Source of the DNA: Branchinecta lynchi
Lineage: Eukaryota > Arthropoda > Branchiopoda > Anostraca > Branchinectidae
Assembly: GCA_023053575.1 (NCBI GenBank)
Contig: JAKZAP010000010.1
Span: 19,528,628 to 19,592,627 of the forward strand
DNA: 64,000 nucleotides
Direction of reading: 5' to 3'
Part shown: in pieces, positions 23,780 to 35,200 of the stretch
Position numbering within the stretch: position 1 is the stretch's first letter
Layout of the letters: each line of letters begins with the position of its first letter
Notes under the pieces: generated by a model
What the model was told of the DNA's origin: nothing
Databases searched by the model: none
Seen by the model: the letters and a program-made list of their open reading frames with translations, nothing else
Translations under genes and position numbers: made by a program

Positions 23780-24532
23780 CTAGCATAGAGGCCAAAAATT
23801 TACCTCCCGACTAGAATGAGCTATTCCAGCGTCTGCAGAACCCCTCCTGTCCTAGGAAACGAATTTCGGGTGTATATTAAAATCCTCCTTGTCCTTTTCA
23901 AGCGTTGTTCCTACCTCAACCTCTCTTCGTAATCGACGTCTTTCGATTTCTTCTGGGCACACTTCTTTCGCGGGTCTCCTGAAATTTGATTTCTGGTGGC
24001 TTTCCATTCTGTTTAAAAGTTATATTCCTTCTTTTTTCACTTATAGCCAAAGATGACCAAAAATCAATGCACATTGCACATAACCTTGTCTCTCGCTTTT
24101 GGTCTATAAGGTATATCAATGTTACCAGTCAGACTTCACTTTAACAACTAACCTATTGTAATTTTGACAGGCTAAAATCTGAAAGACCGAAGTTAGGCCG
24201 ATCCAAATCCCATGGGAGTAGAACAGGTAGCCGCATTGCTGCCGCCATGAATTATGTCTCCGACCTATCGTGGTTACAAAACCTGGTTTACACGACTTCT
24301 TCGAGGACTGGCTTACGACTGAAGCTGTGAAGAGACAAAATTTAACAAAAATTGTGAACGACTCGGATTATTTTTTATTAAAATGAATGCCCGGGACCTC
24401 AGCGAGGCCAAAATAAACGACTGATACGACCTAGCGAAAGGCCAAAATAAACGACTGATACGACTTGACAGAAGGCAGGGGGGGTGAGTCACCCCCCCCC
24501 CCCCCCTCACCCCCCCCTTCGGGCCACCCCTG

Positions 24533-24950
24533 CCCAAAACGTAAGTGGAGGGATACCTCTGACATCGCAAAAGTTGTTCGTCTATAAGCACGATAACTCT
24601 CGAAGGGAATGAGATATTTTGATGAAAATTGGTGTGAGGATTCTTTGGGTCAAGGGAAAGGTTGAGTTCATAGATGTGCTTTGTAGCTCTACATTTGGGG
24701 ATGGGGCAGGGGTTTCAAATTAAGAGGCGACACGGATATTTCTTAATAAATAATCAGATAGGCGATTTAGGGGTAAGGAGACATGCTGAATCCAAATATT
24801 AAATTTACCTGAAATCCGGCAAAAACCGGAAAATTTGTAAAAAATAAAAGTTGAATCTGAAGTTGACTAAATAGTCGATTCAGGAGTAAGGAGACATGCA
24901 GAATCTGAATCTGAGAATTATTTTATCGCCGGGTAAGTAGATCGCCCGGA
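24533..24950 (+). repeat. Repeat S, copy 2 (right part; left tip at 22140-22159)
   Basis: It resumes with AAAACGTAAGTGGAGGGATA immediately after the hAT-type insertion. It continues through the repeat S head (CACGATAACTCTCGAAGGGA) and two decayed units, ending around GCCCGGAATTC. The usual tail is missing. Confidence 0.7.
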
Positions 24951-26689
24951 ATTCAGAAGCTTGAACCGTTAAAGCCCAACAACATAGTAGTCAATATAGA
25001 GCGAAAACACTTATTATTATTATTATTATAGAGCGAGGAAACATGCTGTTGCAGCTTTAGAACATGTTAAAGATAAACAAAAGGTTTATTCGATCAGTTT
25101 AGTTCTCAGAAGTTTGAACCGTCATTTACTGAGTCAAAAAGGCAGAATGCATCCGAAAACTGTTTGGTGAACAATTTAATAAAAATTTGTCGACCAGCTT
25201 TTTTTTTAAAATACGTGACCATCTTTACCTCTTTATCCATAAATGCGAAAACTCTGCATCAATGACGTAGTGACTCTTTGTTTCGCCTATAGCGTAACAA
25301 GCGATTGAAATTTGAGATAGTCGTTGAAGGGGTAACGAGGCCCGATGAATCCATATTTGAACTTGGTTTTCTTGCCGGACAAATTATTTAGCCGAAACTG
25401 GAAATTTGGTTGAAGCTCAAAGCTGCTTCTGAAGTCTGTTAGAGATTCGGTTAAGCAGAATGTTGATGTGAGGATTCTTTGGGTCAAGGGACAGGTCGAA
25501 TTCGCAGATGGATTCTGTAGCCACTCATTTATATGTATTGGCAAAGAAGGGGATTCTGAACTGAGAGTAAAAGATCTGTTTAACAAGCTAATCATAGAAC
25601 ATGCAAAACGGATAGTCAACGGAATTTTAAGGGTCCTCCTCGGTCAGAATCCTGAAAGGGCCGTTTTAGGTTTCGTGCCTCTGTTTAGTACTCATGCCTC
25701 CTAAACTATGTCGTGCCGTACAGTGCATCTTTATAGTCGATCCCGTATCAAGATATCCACTATCCAAAAGAAATATAATAAGACCAGATAATAAGAATTA
25801 CAACATTAAATATCAAGAAAAACACTATCTTCTTATTCTGAGAGACAGGGTAGTAAACTACAAATAACAATTTATATGATTTCGGCAGCGGACTTAGAAA
25901 CTAATGCGTTTTTTACTGTTTGCACGGACAAACACTTCGTCTGTGAAAATAAATATAGTTACTTTGCCTATAAACTACATGTTATGAGAGAACTGGACTC
26001 TTTGAAAGCCAAAGACAGTCTGCCGAATGATTCTTCTCGCGGGACCAACGAATGGTGTTGTTATTCATTGCAGACACTGTAGTGTGTTTATTTTCCTAAA
26101 GTTCAGATGAAGTCCTTCACCAATCTTGCCTAGACATATGTTTATGTACTGTCTGGTCAACATATTCTGAATTTCTGTTTAAGAAAACTACAGGGAAAAG
26201 TACGTTGTCTTTCATTGGTCTTAAAGGACACCTGAACAATGAAACCATACTTGAACACACCATGGACAATGCTTTTACAGACATGGCCACGGAGAGTATT
26301 CTTCTCCTGAGCTTGACGTTTTCAGAATAGGGATGTTTTTTTCTGGAGGTTTGCACATGCAGACCCCAAGACAAAAGCGCAATTCATTCAAATCTTGTAC
26401 AGCGCTGGCCGGATCGTACTGGAATTTCTTCTACATATACTTTTGGGCTTAATTGGTTAAAAAATATTCCAGAAGAAGGGTTGATTGGAGACATTTGTTC
26501 ATTTCTAAAATTGTTCGGTACTTAAATAAGGACAGATGCAAAATGGATTGGGTTTTCTGCAGGCAATGTTAACGGAAGTCATACAGATAGGGATGATACT
26601 TGGTACTCTTCATTCAGGGGTCCTTTAAATAAGTAACAGAAAATAATAAAAATTAGTGTTTATTCGAAGATTACATTATCTGAAGTTGG
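24951..26689. other. Stretch with a scrambled repeat S fragment
   Basis: 25325-25540 holds a repeat S unit (GCCGGACAAATTATTTAGCC) followed by a repeat S head segment (TTGATGTGAGGATTCTTTGGG), the reverse of their usual order. This suggests a rearranged or tandem copy. A TTATTATTA microsatellite lies at 25013-25030. No gene is recognised in the rest. Confidence 0.45.
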
Positions 26690-26963
26690 TTAGGGGTTCT
26701 ATATAGGGTTAAGGAAATATACTAAATTTGTTTTTAAGCTTTAGTTTTTTGCCGGACACGTAGTTCGGCCGGAATCTGGCCAAAAACCTGAAATTTGGCA
26801 GAAGTAAGGCAGGTTAGTTGATTAGCCATTGGCCTTAACCTGTTCCTAAATTCTAATAGTAAAATGCTCAAAGAGTCTGGCAAAAACCGAATATCTACAA
26901 GACCCAATTGTCATGACCAAATGATAAATTTTTGGGATCCTATCGAAACCTTGGTCTTGTTTT
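26690..26963 (+). repeat. Repeat S, copy 4 (3' part only)
   Basis: One decayed unit (GCCGGACACGTAGTTCGGCC) leads into the standard tail with CAAGACCCAATTGTC, GGGATCC and CTTGGTCTTGTTTT. The head is absent. Confidence 0.65.
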
Positions 26964-28050
26964 AGAAGACATGAACTGGAACGGCTTTGAACAATTGCCA
27001 GAATTTGCTCCATACAGTTTAGTGAAACCGCATTCGCTTATGAACCCTTTGAGCTATGAGCCGACGTTCGCAATCCGCGGTTTCGCCGGACAACCTGCTG
27101 AGTAGGAACCGCTTCAAAGCTAATTTCCTCAGGGTGAACCTGAATTTATGACAGTTTTTGCGTTCTTGTTTTCGTATTAAAGTCCAGCGCTGGACCGATT
27201 TTTTCACGCAAACTTCTTAATAGTAGCAAAACTTCCACATCCAGAAAAATAACCAGAGAAGAGGTTTTATGGCGCTTGTAGTTGACGGTGAGCTTGACCC
27301 TTTCACCTCTCGACAGACCAGAAAGTCTCACGCAAGAATTTTGGATCGTTGAGAACGTCTATGTAATAAAAACATAAAACAAATTCTGAGAATACTTCGC
27401 CTACATTGGCCATGTCAACGACGGCGAGCTTACTCCGTCACCTATCTCGACCCATAAAGCAGTTCCTGTCACAGGGACGATCCATATAATTCGTCATTTC
27501 TGAAACGCTTTCTTTTCAAATTCCGCGAAGGTCTTTCTAATTATATATTGAGTTGTAAGGTTTCTGAATGCAATAAAGAACGAGGTTGAAGTTAGTTTGT
27601 AGTTGATTTGACCATTGCAGATTTTGCACTTCGATACTAATGACATACGATAAGAAATAGAAAACCGTGATTTTCGGTATTTTTCTTGATCAACTAATTA
27701 TCCCTCTAGGATGATCTGCGAGGGAAATAAATTCGGATATTTCGGTTACACTTCCGGCAAACCGTCCTCAGCAAAAAAAACTAAATCACAAAATCCAACA
27801 CAATACCAACAGAAAAACGATGCGGAAACAACAAAACAGACAATGAGATGTAACTAAAAAACAGAAGAACGATGCGGATTGAACGACAAACAAATTCAAA
27901 TAAAATAATGAATATTAAAATGTGCGTTTTAAAATAGTGTATGTACAAATCTGTGATTATTTTGCAATCGTGAATTCTATGCCTATTTAAAATTTACCAA
28001 TTCCCTGGGAGAGCGCAGAAGCTTTCACCCAGCACTTATATAATCCTTCG
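26964..28050. other. Unassigned stretch
   Basis: No gene is recognised. Short minus-strand frames at 27019-27331 have no identifiable domain. Confidence 0.4.
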
Positions 28051-29109
28051 TTTTTGGGATCCCAAAACGTAAGTGGAGGGATACCTATGACATCGCAAAA
28101 GTTGTCCGTCTGTCCGTCCGTCCGTCCGTCTGTCTGTAAGCACGATAACTCTCGTATGGAATAAGATATTTTGATGAAACTTGGTGTGAGGATTTGTTGG
28201 GTCGTCGGACCATTCAAGTTCGTAGATGGGCTTTGTAGCTCTGCATTTAGGGGTGGGGGAGGGGGTTCAAATAAAGGGGCAAACGAAATATTTTGAAACA
28301 GATAAAATGGAGTAAGAAGACATGCTGAACACGCTGATGAAAACCGTTTTGTCATCGGACAAGTAGTTCGCCCGGCATCCAGCCCAAACCGGAAAGTTTG
28401 TTGAAAGTAAAAGTTTTATTTGAAGTTGATTAGATGTTCGATTTAGAGGTAGGAAGACATGCTGAAGACGACGGTGAAAACTATTTTCTCGACGGACAAG
28501 TATTTCGACCGGAATCCCACCCAAACCGGTTGTTCGATTTAGGGCAAGAAGACATGCTGAACACTTATGTGAAAACAATTTTCTACCCAGACATGTAGTT
28601 CGCCCGGAATCCGGCCAAAACCGGACAACTGTTGGAAGTTAAAGTTGTATTTCTAGTTGATTAGATTAGCGATTTAGGGTCCCTGTGTGACAATCATATT
28701 TTACCCGGACATATAGTTCGACCGGAATCCGGCTGGAATTGGAAAATTTGTTATAAGCTAAATTTTTATTTGAAGTTGATTAGATGTTCATTACTGGGGA
28801 AAGAAGATACCCTGATTTCGTCTTTGAGCTTTCTTTTTTCGCCTGGCAAGTAGTTCTGGAGTTCGGCCGAAATCGGGAAATTGGCAGAAGTGGCAGGAAG
28901 TTTTCGTCAAAACAGATATGACTTATAAGGGTAAACACCCTAACTTGGTTTTCTCAGGTGATTAGCTATTTGGCCTTAATCTGTTTCTGAATTTTGATTG
29001 TGAGAATGTTCAAGGAGTCTGGCGATGATTGGATCTGGCTAAGACAAGACCTAGTTGTCTGGATCAGATATTGAATTTTTGGGATCCCATCGAAACCTTT
29101 GGTCTTGTT
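28051..29109 (+). repeat. Repeat S, copy 5 (full length)
   Basis: This is one of the most complete copies, about 1.06 kb. It has a TTTTTGGGATCCCAAAACG start, a CCGTCCGTCCGTCCGTC microsatellite and the CACGATAACTCTCG head. Five or so ~135-bp units follow, each with AAGACATGCTGAA(C/G)AC and a CCGGACA..TAGTTCGCCCGGAATCCGG core. The tail ends TCGAAACCTTTGGTCTTGTT. No protein frame is conserved across copies. Confidence 0.8.
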
Positions 29110-30240
29110 ACTACTTGTGTCTCATACATTATGTCGTGCAGTGCCGTGCCTCTTTTTTAGTCGATCCCCTTACAATCTCTTGGAAAAACGCCGTCGATAA
29201 CAAACCGACTGGCCCCCGCCCATTTCGGCTTTCCTGCAGTCAGATATATCAGCTGCATGTCTAAAGGATGGTAAGAGGGTTACAAAAGGTGCGTTCATGT
29301 AGTTTAGAATTTAAGAGTTAGTTTGTCTAATAAAGAGTAGTAAACTAAAAAAAAAAAAACTTACTAAAAAATTATAGAAACAAACTTCAGTCCTACTTTT
29401 GACGCTTTTCAAATTCGTCATTTGCGGTGTAAGCTACTCTTCGAGGCTTTCTACAAGGATTCATAATATCTGAGGAAGCTAATGTGTCATATCCATGTTT
29501 TGTTTTGGTGTCAAATTCCAAAGTGATTTTTTTTTGAAGATGTCAGAAAGATGATGACCGGATACAGCCGACGTAATTTGACCGCGTGCCCTTGGCCGTG
29601 TGGTGAACAAGCGGAGCACTTATCATCAATGCGACGAAACTGAATTGCAATAAGCTTATGAAAAACCATAAGTTAATTGTACTTTACGGTTCGGAATTTG
29701 CGGCTTCAATGTCAGGTGATAGTGAAAAGCGTTTTGTTTCACGCAGTCGTCATCTGGACATGTGATCAACTGGAGTTCGCTGAGTTGTATAAATCATAAA
29801 TAAAAGCGTAGAAAAGAAGGTAAGATTTATTAGTTGGTTTGTTTGTTCAAGAAGTTTGGCAAGTGGTTGCAACAATCCGAAAAGTCTTTTCGTCTTTTGG
29901 TGATCGGGACTGGAATAGGTCGGACCGGAAAAATAGGTCAGAACTGTCAGTGTAGAACAGACATATTAGTGTTTAGATAGGTCAATGTATTTAATTTTTT
30001 TGTATCCCCCCTTACTGAAACTAGTGTGGTACCTATTCGAATTTTTCTTCAGTATTTTCTTCATGAACCTCTTTTTTTTGTTACTTGCGTAGCTTTTTAC
30101 TTTCCGTTTAACTTTTCTTGGAAACTTTTTTTTTTTAACAAGTAAAAGTAAAAGAATAATAATAAACTGGAACCAACAGACTATTTTAAAAATAAACACG
30201 AATTTAAAGTAACAAAACAACTGTAAGAAAGCTCAGTCCA
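29110..30240. other. Unassigned stretch
   Basis: Nothing coding is recognised. A short A-run and AT-rich DNA dominate. The minus-strand frame 29966-30220 is Lys/Phe-rich low complexity. Confidence 0.4.
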
Positions 30241-30300
30241 CGGCGGTATTATCCATTCACATAGTACTTCATAAGTAGTGAGCTGAAAGCCAAAAATGCT

Positions 30301-30372
30301 CCTCAGCCGGGATTTGAACCAATGACCCTTTGCTTACAAGGCAGGCGCTCTACCATTTGAGCTACAGAGGGG
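30301..30372 (-). tRNA. tRNA-Thr(TGT)-like sequence, probably a pseudogene or SINE head
   Basis: On the minus strand it carries an A box (TAGCTCAAATGG) and a consensus B box (GGTTCAAATCC). The loop CTTGTAA gives anticodon TGT (Thr). The T-arm stem and two of the seven acceptor pairs do not match, so a functional tRNA is unlikely. The DNA downstream on the same strand (to about 30235) could be a SINE body, but no second copy is present to test this. Confidence 0.5.
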
Positions 30373-30490
30373 TTTGTCAGCAGAGTTCGCAAACCACTAA
30401 AATAGTCTGGTCGGAGCCGGCCATAGGAACAGCGATCCCGCCCGAAGGCAAATCCATCTAATTAGTTCACATCCCCGTGTCACAGAAATT

Positions 30491-30654
30491 AATATAATAC
30501 ATAGATGGCACTTTACACAAAGGACTTGTACCGTGACCAATAAACCAGAAAGTTTTTTTTTTTTTTCGAATATAGTTTAGAAGTCTAGGACTCCATTGTC
30601 GGAGCCACGTACAATAGATGGCCCTTGTGTAAAGTGCCATCTATGTATTATATT
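30491..30654. mobile_element. Hairpin element with 33-bp near-perfect arms
   Basis: The left arm 30491-30523 (AATATAATACATAGATGGCA..) is mirrored at 30622-30654 with one mismatch. The ~98-bp loop includes a T-run. It sits directly upstream of the LINE fragment and looks like a small foldback or MITE. Confidence 0.6.
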
Positions 30655-30720
30655 CATAGAGTAGCCTGTATCTACCGTAGTGGTACGCAATGTGGGGATT
30701 ATGCATACGTGGGGATTATG

Positions 30721-31257
30721 CATCATCTAAAATTTCTTCTTCCATTAAATGCGCTGAAATCAGTTTACTATTCACTAGTCCATTCTTACCTAAACTACTG
30801 TCCTCTGATTTTCTCAAACACTTTTAAAGTTCACATATCTCCACTGCAGAGGCAACAAAATAAAGCACTTCGGATTTTGAAAAATATGCTACCTTCCCCT
30901 TTATCTTATCCCGGTAAATCCCCAACTAAAAGCTTGTATTTATTTTTAAATATTTTACCATTAGATCATTTTGTTACATTTCACGCATTTTTGTTCATGG
31001 TAAGGTATCGCCAGGGTGCATTACCTAGTTATTTCACATCTATTAATTTATTCCCGGAAGATGTGGTATTGCCTGCTTATGAGACCCGATCGGCTTCGAA
31101 AATACGCCAGCCTCTAATCATCACAGAGAGGTCTCGTTTTTCGATAAGGAATATAGTTATTGGAGTTTGGAACAAGTTTAAAGACCTTTTTGAACAGGAC
31201 CGATCATTGATCACTTTGAAAAAGAAAATTAAAACTCATCTGTTGGCAGAATATTGA
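30721..31257 (+). pseudogene. LINE reverse transcriptase C-terminal fragment (CR1/L2-like)
   Basis: The continuous frame reads ALKSVYYSLVHSYLNYCPLI, then LQRQQNKALRIL, and ends KKKIKTHLLAEY before a TGA stop at 31257. The YYSLVHSYLNY and QNKALRIL blocks correspond to the thumb and post-catalytic region of CR1/L2/Jockey-type reverse transcriptases. The catalytic palm motifs and endonuclease are missing. It is a 5'-truncated insertion with an intact C-terminus, hence relatively young. The 3' region continues to about 31610, ending near GAAATAAAAGAACC. Confidence 0.7.
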
Positions 31258-31640
31258 TATTAAAATATGATACGCTCACGTTTATGTTATCCCGGTAAAT
31301 CTACAACCTTTAATTATCAACCTTCAATTATTAATTTTGTTTTAGAAAAAGGTAGCGTTCCTTCAGCTTAGGCCACGACTTGGTGTTATTATTATTTTTT
31401 ACTTTATCGTGTGGAGAGTTTGGTATGGCGTGTGAAAGTATACGGAATGGAACGAGTCTTTCTTTCTTTTGTGAGTGTATTGACAGAGGAACGACTCATT
31501 TATACTATGTTCATATAGTCAGTGTTTAAAATGGGGCCGAGCTAACGAGCTCGTATCCCTGCCGGCCCCCAGTGATCAAAATATATTGTCACAAAGTATT
31601 TTTGAAATAAAAGAACCTGAACCAATCTTAAAACAAAATA

Positions 31641-32141
31641 AAAATAAAAATGTTTGAGTTTTTCTGGAATAAAACAAACCCAAGGCATCATACTATTGTA
31701 TAACCTCAATATTAGTACACACGCAATAATAACAGATTTATTGCCCATACACAGTGCAAACACGTACAAAAAGACGGAGTAATTAAATAGCGACGAAGGA
31801 AAAGATCAAATCAACAAAGAAAATAACATCATTGGCAACGACAGTAATGCAGAAAAGCAAGAAACGTAGAAAAACACACTGAGAAAATTTGCACTAAGTG
31901 AAGCATGTGCCGAGCTAAATTAAATTTGAACAAGACTCCTAGTAATTTGATTTTTTTCTTCTGTTACGAAAAAAATCACCAACGGAACATGTTCACATGG
32001 ATTGCTTAGTCCGTGATATTACTTTACGATTTCCTGGTGTGTTATAAATAACCAATTAAAAAAAACAGCTATTTCATTACCTGTGGTCCCTGTGGAAGGA
32101 TATTTTTTGTTTAAATTGATTATTTTAAAGGCCAGTGAGAA
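31641..32141. other. Upstream flank of the CAP gene
   Basis: No coding feature is seen. This AT-rich segment precedes the start codon at 32142 and should hold the promoter or 5' UTR, but I cannot point to a definite core element. Confidence 0.4.
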
Positions 32142-32258
32142 ATGGACGCCTGGATTTTGATTGGATTATTCATCTTTTCGAGCTTACTCGCATCTGCCAA
32201 AGAAGAGTTGTCAACCTGCAAGCTATTTGGGGAAGCCCATACACTCTGCAAGTATAAG
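32142..32258 (+). CDS. CAP gene exon 1: start and signal peptide
   Basis: It encodes 39 residues. The first 19 (MDAWILIGLFIFSSLLASA) form a typical signal peptide with an Ala-Ser-Ala cleavage site, followed by KEELSTCKLFGEAHTLCKYK. The Cys-x9-Cys-Lys-Tyr pattern is characteristic of the N-terminal extension of antigen-5-like proteins. It ends in phase 0 at a consensus donor (AAG|GTAAGT). Confidence 0.85.
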
Positions 32259-35200
32259 GTAAGTTCATATCCATGTCTGATTTCATAAATGTATTTAAAC
32301 TTCGCTGTCATTCACGAAATTAAAATCTCCTTAATGAAGGGACGTTAGGAAGTTCCACAGTCAGTGAGGTTTTAAAATATAGACTAAGAACCTGTAAAAG
32401 ACGAAAATGTCATTAGAAGTTTGCTACGAATTTTCTGAGCGTTTGATTCTATGGAAGATGTTTGCTAAATTACCCACTATTAGCAACGCATTTTGACAAC
32501 CCTAGTTATTTTTAGATAGTTTCTAGCTATTTGTTTCCTTAAAGCGCAGCTTTTACTTGAAATGATCTTTCCACGATAAACACGTCAAGTTCGTAGACAG
32601 GCCCTGGATCTGCCCATTTTGGGTGAAGGAGGGGTTTTCAAATGAAGGGTATAACGAAAGCTTTTAAGCTAATAAGATAGTCGTGATATGTGTAAGGAGA
32701 CACGCTGAATCCGTATCTGAACTTTGTTTTTTTGCCGGACAATTAGTTCATCCAGAATCCGGCCAAAATCTAAAATTTGGTTGACATTCGAAGTTGTTTC
32801 TGAAGTCGATTAGATATTCAGTATTGGGGTAAGGAGGCATGCTGAATCCAGTTTGAAGTATATTTTCTTCACGGATAAGCAGTTCGCCCGGAATTTGGTC
32901 TAAACCGGAAATTTGCGTTATTAATAAACAATGTCGGGTTATTCCTGTCGGAGTGAAGATAGAGAGTGAAGACTGCGTTATTTTTTCTTCTTAAGTGCGT
33001 AAATAAAACGTCATCATCATCATCATCATAGTACGACTGAACTGATCTACTTGTTTTGTTTTACTCCATTGAATACTATCAGAATTGGAAATAATTTGAA
33101 AATTTAAGATCTAAGCAAAAAAAATTGCAAGATGGTGTATATATAAAGAAACTGCTGGGTCTGGATCAGGCCCGTATCCAGGAATTTGTTTCGGGGGGGA
33201 AGGGGTCGCCTTTCGGGGGGGGGGGGCCTGCTGGTCGACAAGAAACACATAGATCAGAGAGTAAAGCCTATAAAAATCGTTATTTTTGTATGTTTCGGAG
33301 CCCCCCCCCCCCCTGGATACGGCCTTGGCACAGACAGAAAATCTAAAAGACCCGATTGTCTGGATGAAGCAGTCCATCCATATTTAGTTTTTGGATCCAG
33401 CCGAAACCTTTGGTCTTGTTGTGGAAGAGGTTATTATCTGGTCGTAGACTGACAACCAGAAAGGTCATCTTAGCCGAGGCACGATTTTTGAAACCAAAAT
33501 TAACACCCATTTCCTCGTGCCTTGACTATGCTGGACTTCCGACAGCGTAATTAATGCTAAAACAGTACTAAAGTAGCACTAATTGTTACGAAAACAAAGG
33601 TTCTTGTAATTAGATATAATGAACGAGGAACGAACTTGATAAACCAACCAAAGCTGATGTGGTATTTGAGCGCCTGATGATGCTTGATGTCACTCTGGTT
33701 TCACACAGGGTCTGGTACAGAGCTGAACAGTTTACGCATACAGGCTATACTTTCTTTTCATAGCGACTAACACAAAGAACACTTTAGTTCGTGATATCTC
33801 TGTATACAGTTGAAAAATATTTAGCATGTCAACATAACAGAGACAAAAATTCATTATTACATATACAATTACCACGGCCTACCTTAAAGTGTTATATTTT
33901 CCATTTTTACTTTTTTTTTTTGCCATGGTTGGTGGCTCTTAAAGGACCCCTCTTACGTATTCTGCCTTTTATAATATACTTAGCTCCCATATGGAATTAT
34001 AAGCTTCTAAAATCCCCACTTTTCTCAATTGTTTCCTTTCGTAACTAATTCTTAGCGCTTTTTCGAACTTTCCGAGTTTTCCCGTCACCCAACGAAAAGT
34101 TTGCCGTAATCTTCAATGTACGCTGACAACTCTTTCACAGATAAGGTTGTGACACTCTCCTGTTTATTACTTCTTTTATTTGCTTGGTTTTCCCACTTCT
34201 TAACCAGGGCACGGTTCAGTTTTCAAATGTTTTGCGCCCAGCAGCCGCGTCGGAGAGCAGGAAGGCTGGATATACTCGACAGGCGCTAACAAGAGAATCG
34301 CTAGTTTTAGGTGGGAAGGAATGGTATTTCCAAAAGAATTTTTTCTGATTCATTTCATAGGGAAGAGATCATTTCTAGTAAGAGTTGTGCTTTAAAGAAA
34401 ATAGTTTGAACCTATCCCTCATTCAAAAATCCAATCTTGGGTCCTACTTACCAATTTTTGCAGATTGAACTTGATCGATATGCCAAAACTGTAGGAAAAA
34501 AAAAAAGAAATAGAAACAAAACGAGGCTAACGGTTATACTTTCAACAGTCCAAACTAGTCTATCTATTCGAACTTTAGTTATTTTCTGCATTTACTTCGA
34601 AACTTTTTGCGTTCCTTCAAGTTGGAAAGCGCCTGACTGCGGAGGATGAACTGGGACAGATTCTCCTCCCCAACCTTACAAACAGAATAAAGGTATGTCT
34701 TTTCCAGACCACCTTTTTCCTTTCAAAAAGTTTCTTCTTACTGAGGAGTGGCAGACTGTTACAGCGCGGCTGGAATCAAGTTTTTGAACTGACAGAATCT
34801 ATTTAACTTAAAATAAAACACAAAACCAAACGTTTCCTTAACTCTGCTATACAGATAGGAAGTTTCTTAATTTTGAACTTCAGCTTGCCGGCCTTGCTGA
34901 CTCAGACGGTTTCCTTGGGGGCTCCTTGGGGAGTAGATGAGACAACCGCTTTCCTGGGGACTCCCCCGGACGAAAGGGAACAACCTACGCATCAGCTCTT
35001 TATGTCTTTTTTTTTGGAAAAATGTTCTTGCTAGGCTTATTCAGATGACGAGTGGAATTTAAAAAGAAACAAGAGATAAAATCTCATATGCCACTTGCAA
35101 AGGTGGGTCGGAAGATGAAAGTAGGAATTTGCCAGTTCGTGGTTTTGTTGCGATCATTTGTAAGCAAAACCTTGAGATAAGAACGATCATGGTTTTTTTA

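Larger units (their letters stand above)
22160..24532. mobile_element. 2.37-kb hAT-type element, perfect TIRs and 8-bp TSD
   Basis: The left end reads CAGGGGTGGCCCGAAG and the right end is its exact reverse complement CTTCGGGCCACCCCTG. The 8 bp CCCAAAAC flanks both sides (22152-22159 and 24533-24540). A perfect 16-bp terminal repeat beginning CAGGGG with an 8-bp target duplication is the signature of the hAT superfamily. No transposase frame is visible, so it is non-autonomous. It disrupted a repeat S copy just after its GGGATCCC head; joining 22159 to 24541 restores the usual repeat S start. Inside it carry a tandem duplication (22622-23109) and a second hAT-type element (23487-23779). Confidence 0.85.
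33423..35059. other. CAP intron sequence around candidate exons 2 and 3
   Basis: Apart from the two candidate exons, no gene or clear repeat is recognised. A GCTTTCCTTGGGGA..CTCC motif repeats weakly near 34900-34970. Confidence 0.4.

Noticed and set aside
30301..30372. Functional tRNA-Thr gene
   Set aside because: Mismatches in the acceptor and T stems; kept only as a tRNA-like sequence.
33125..33452. Gly/Pro-rich frames near 33.2 kb
   Set aside because: They read through G-runs and C-runs of a small MITE.
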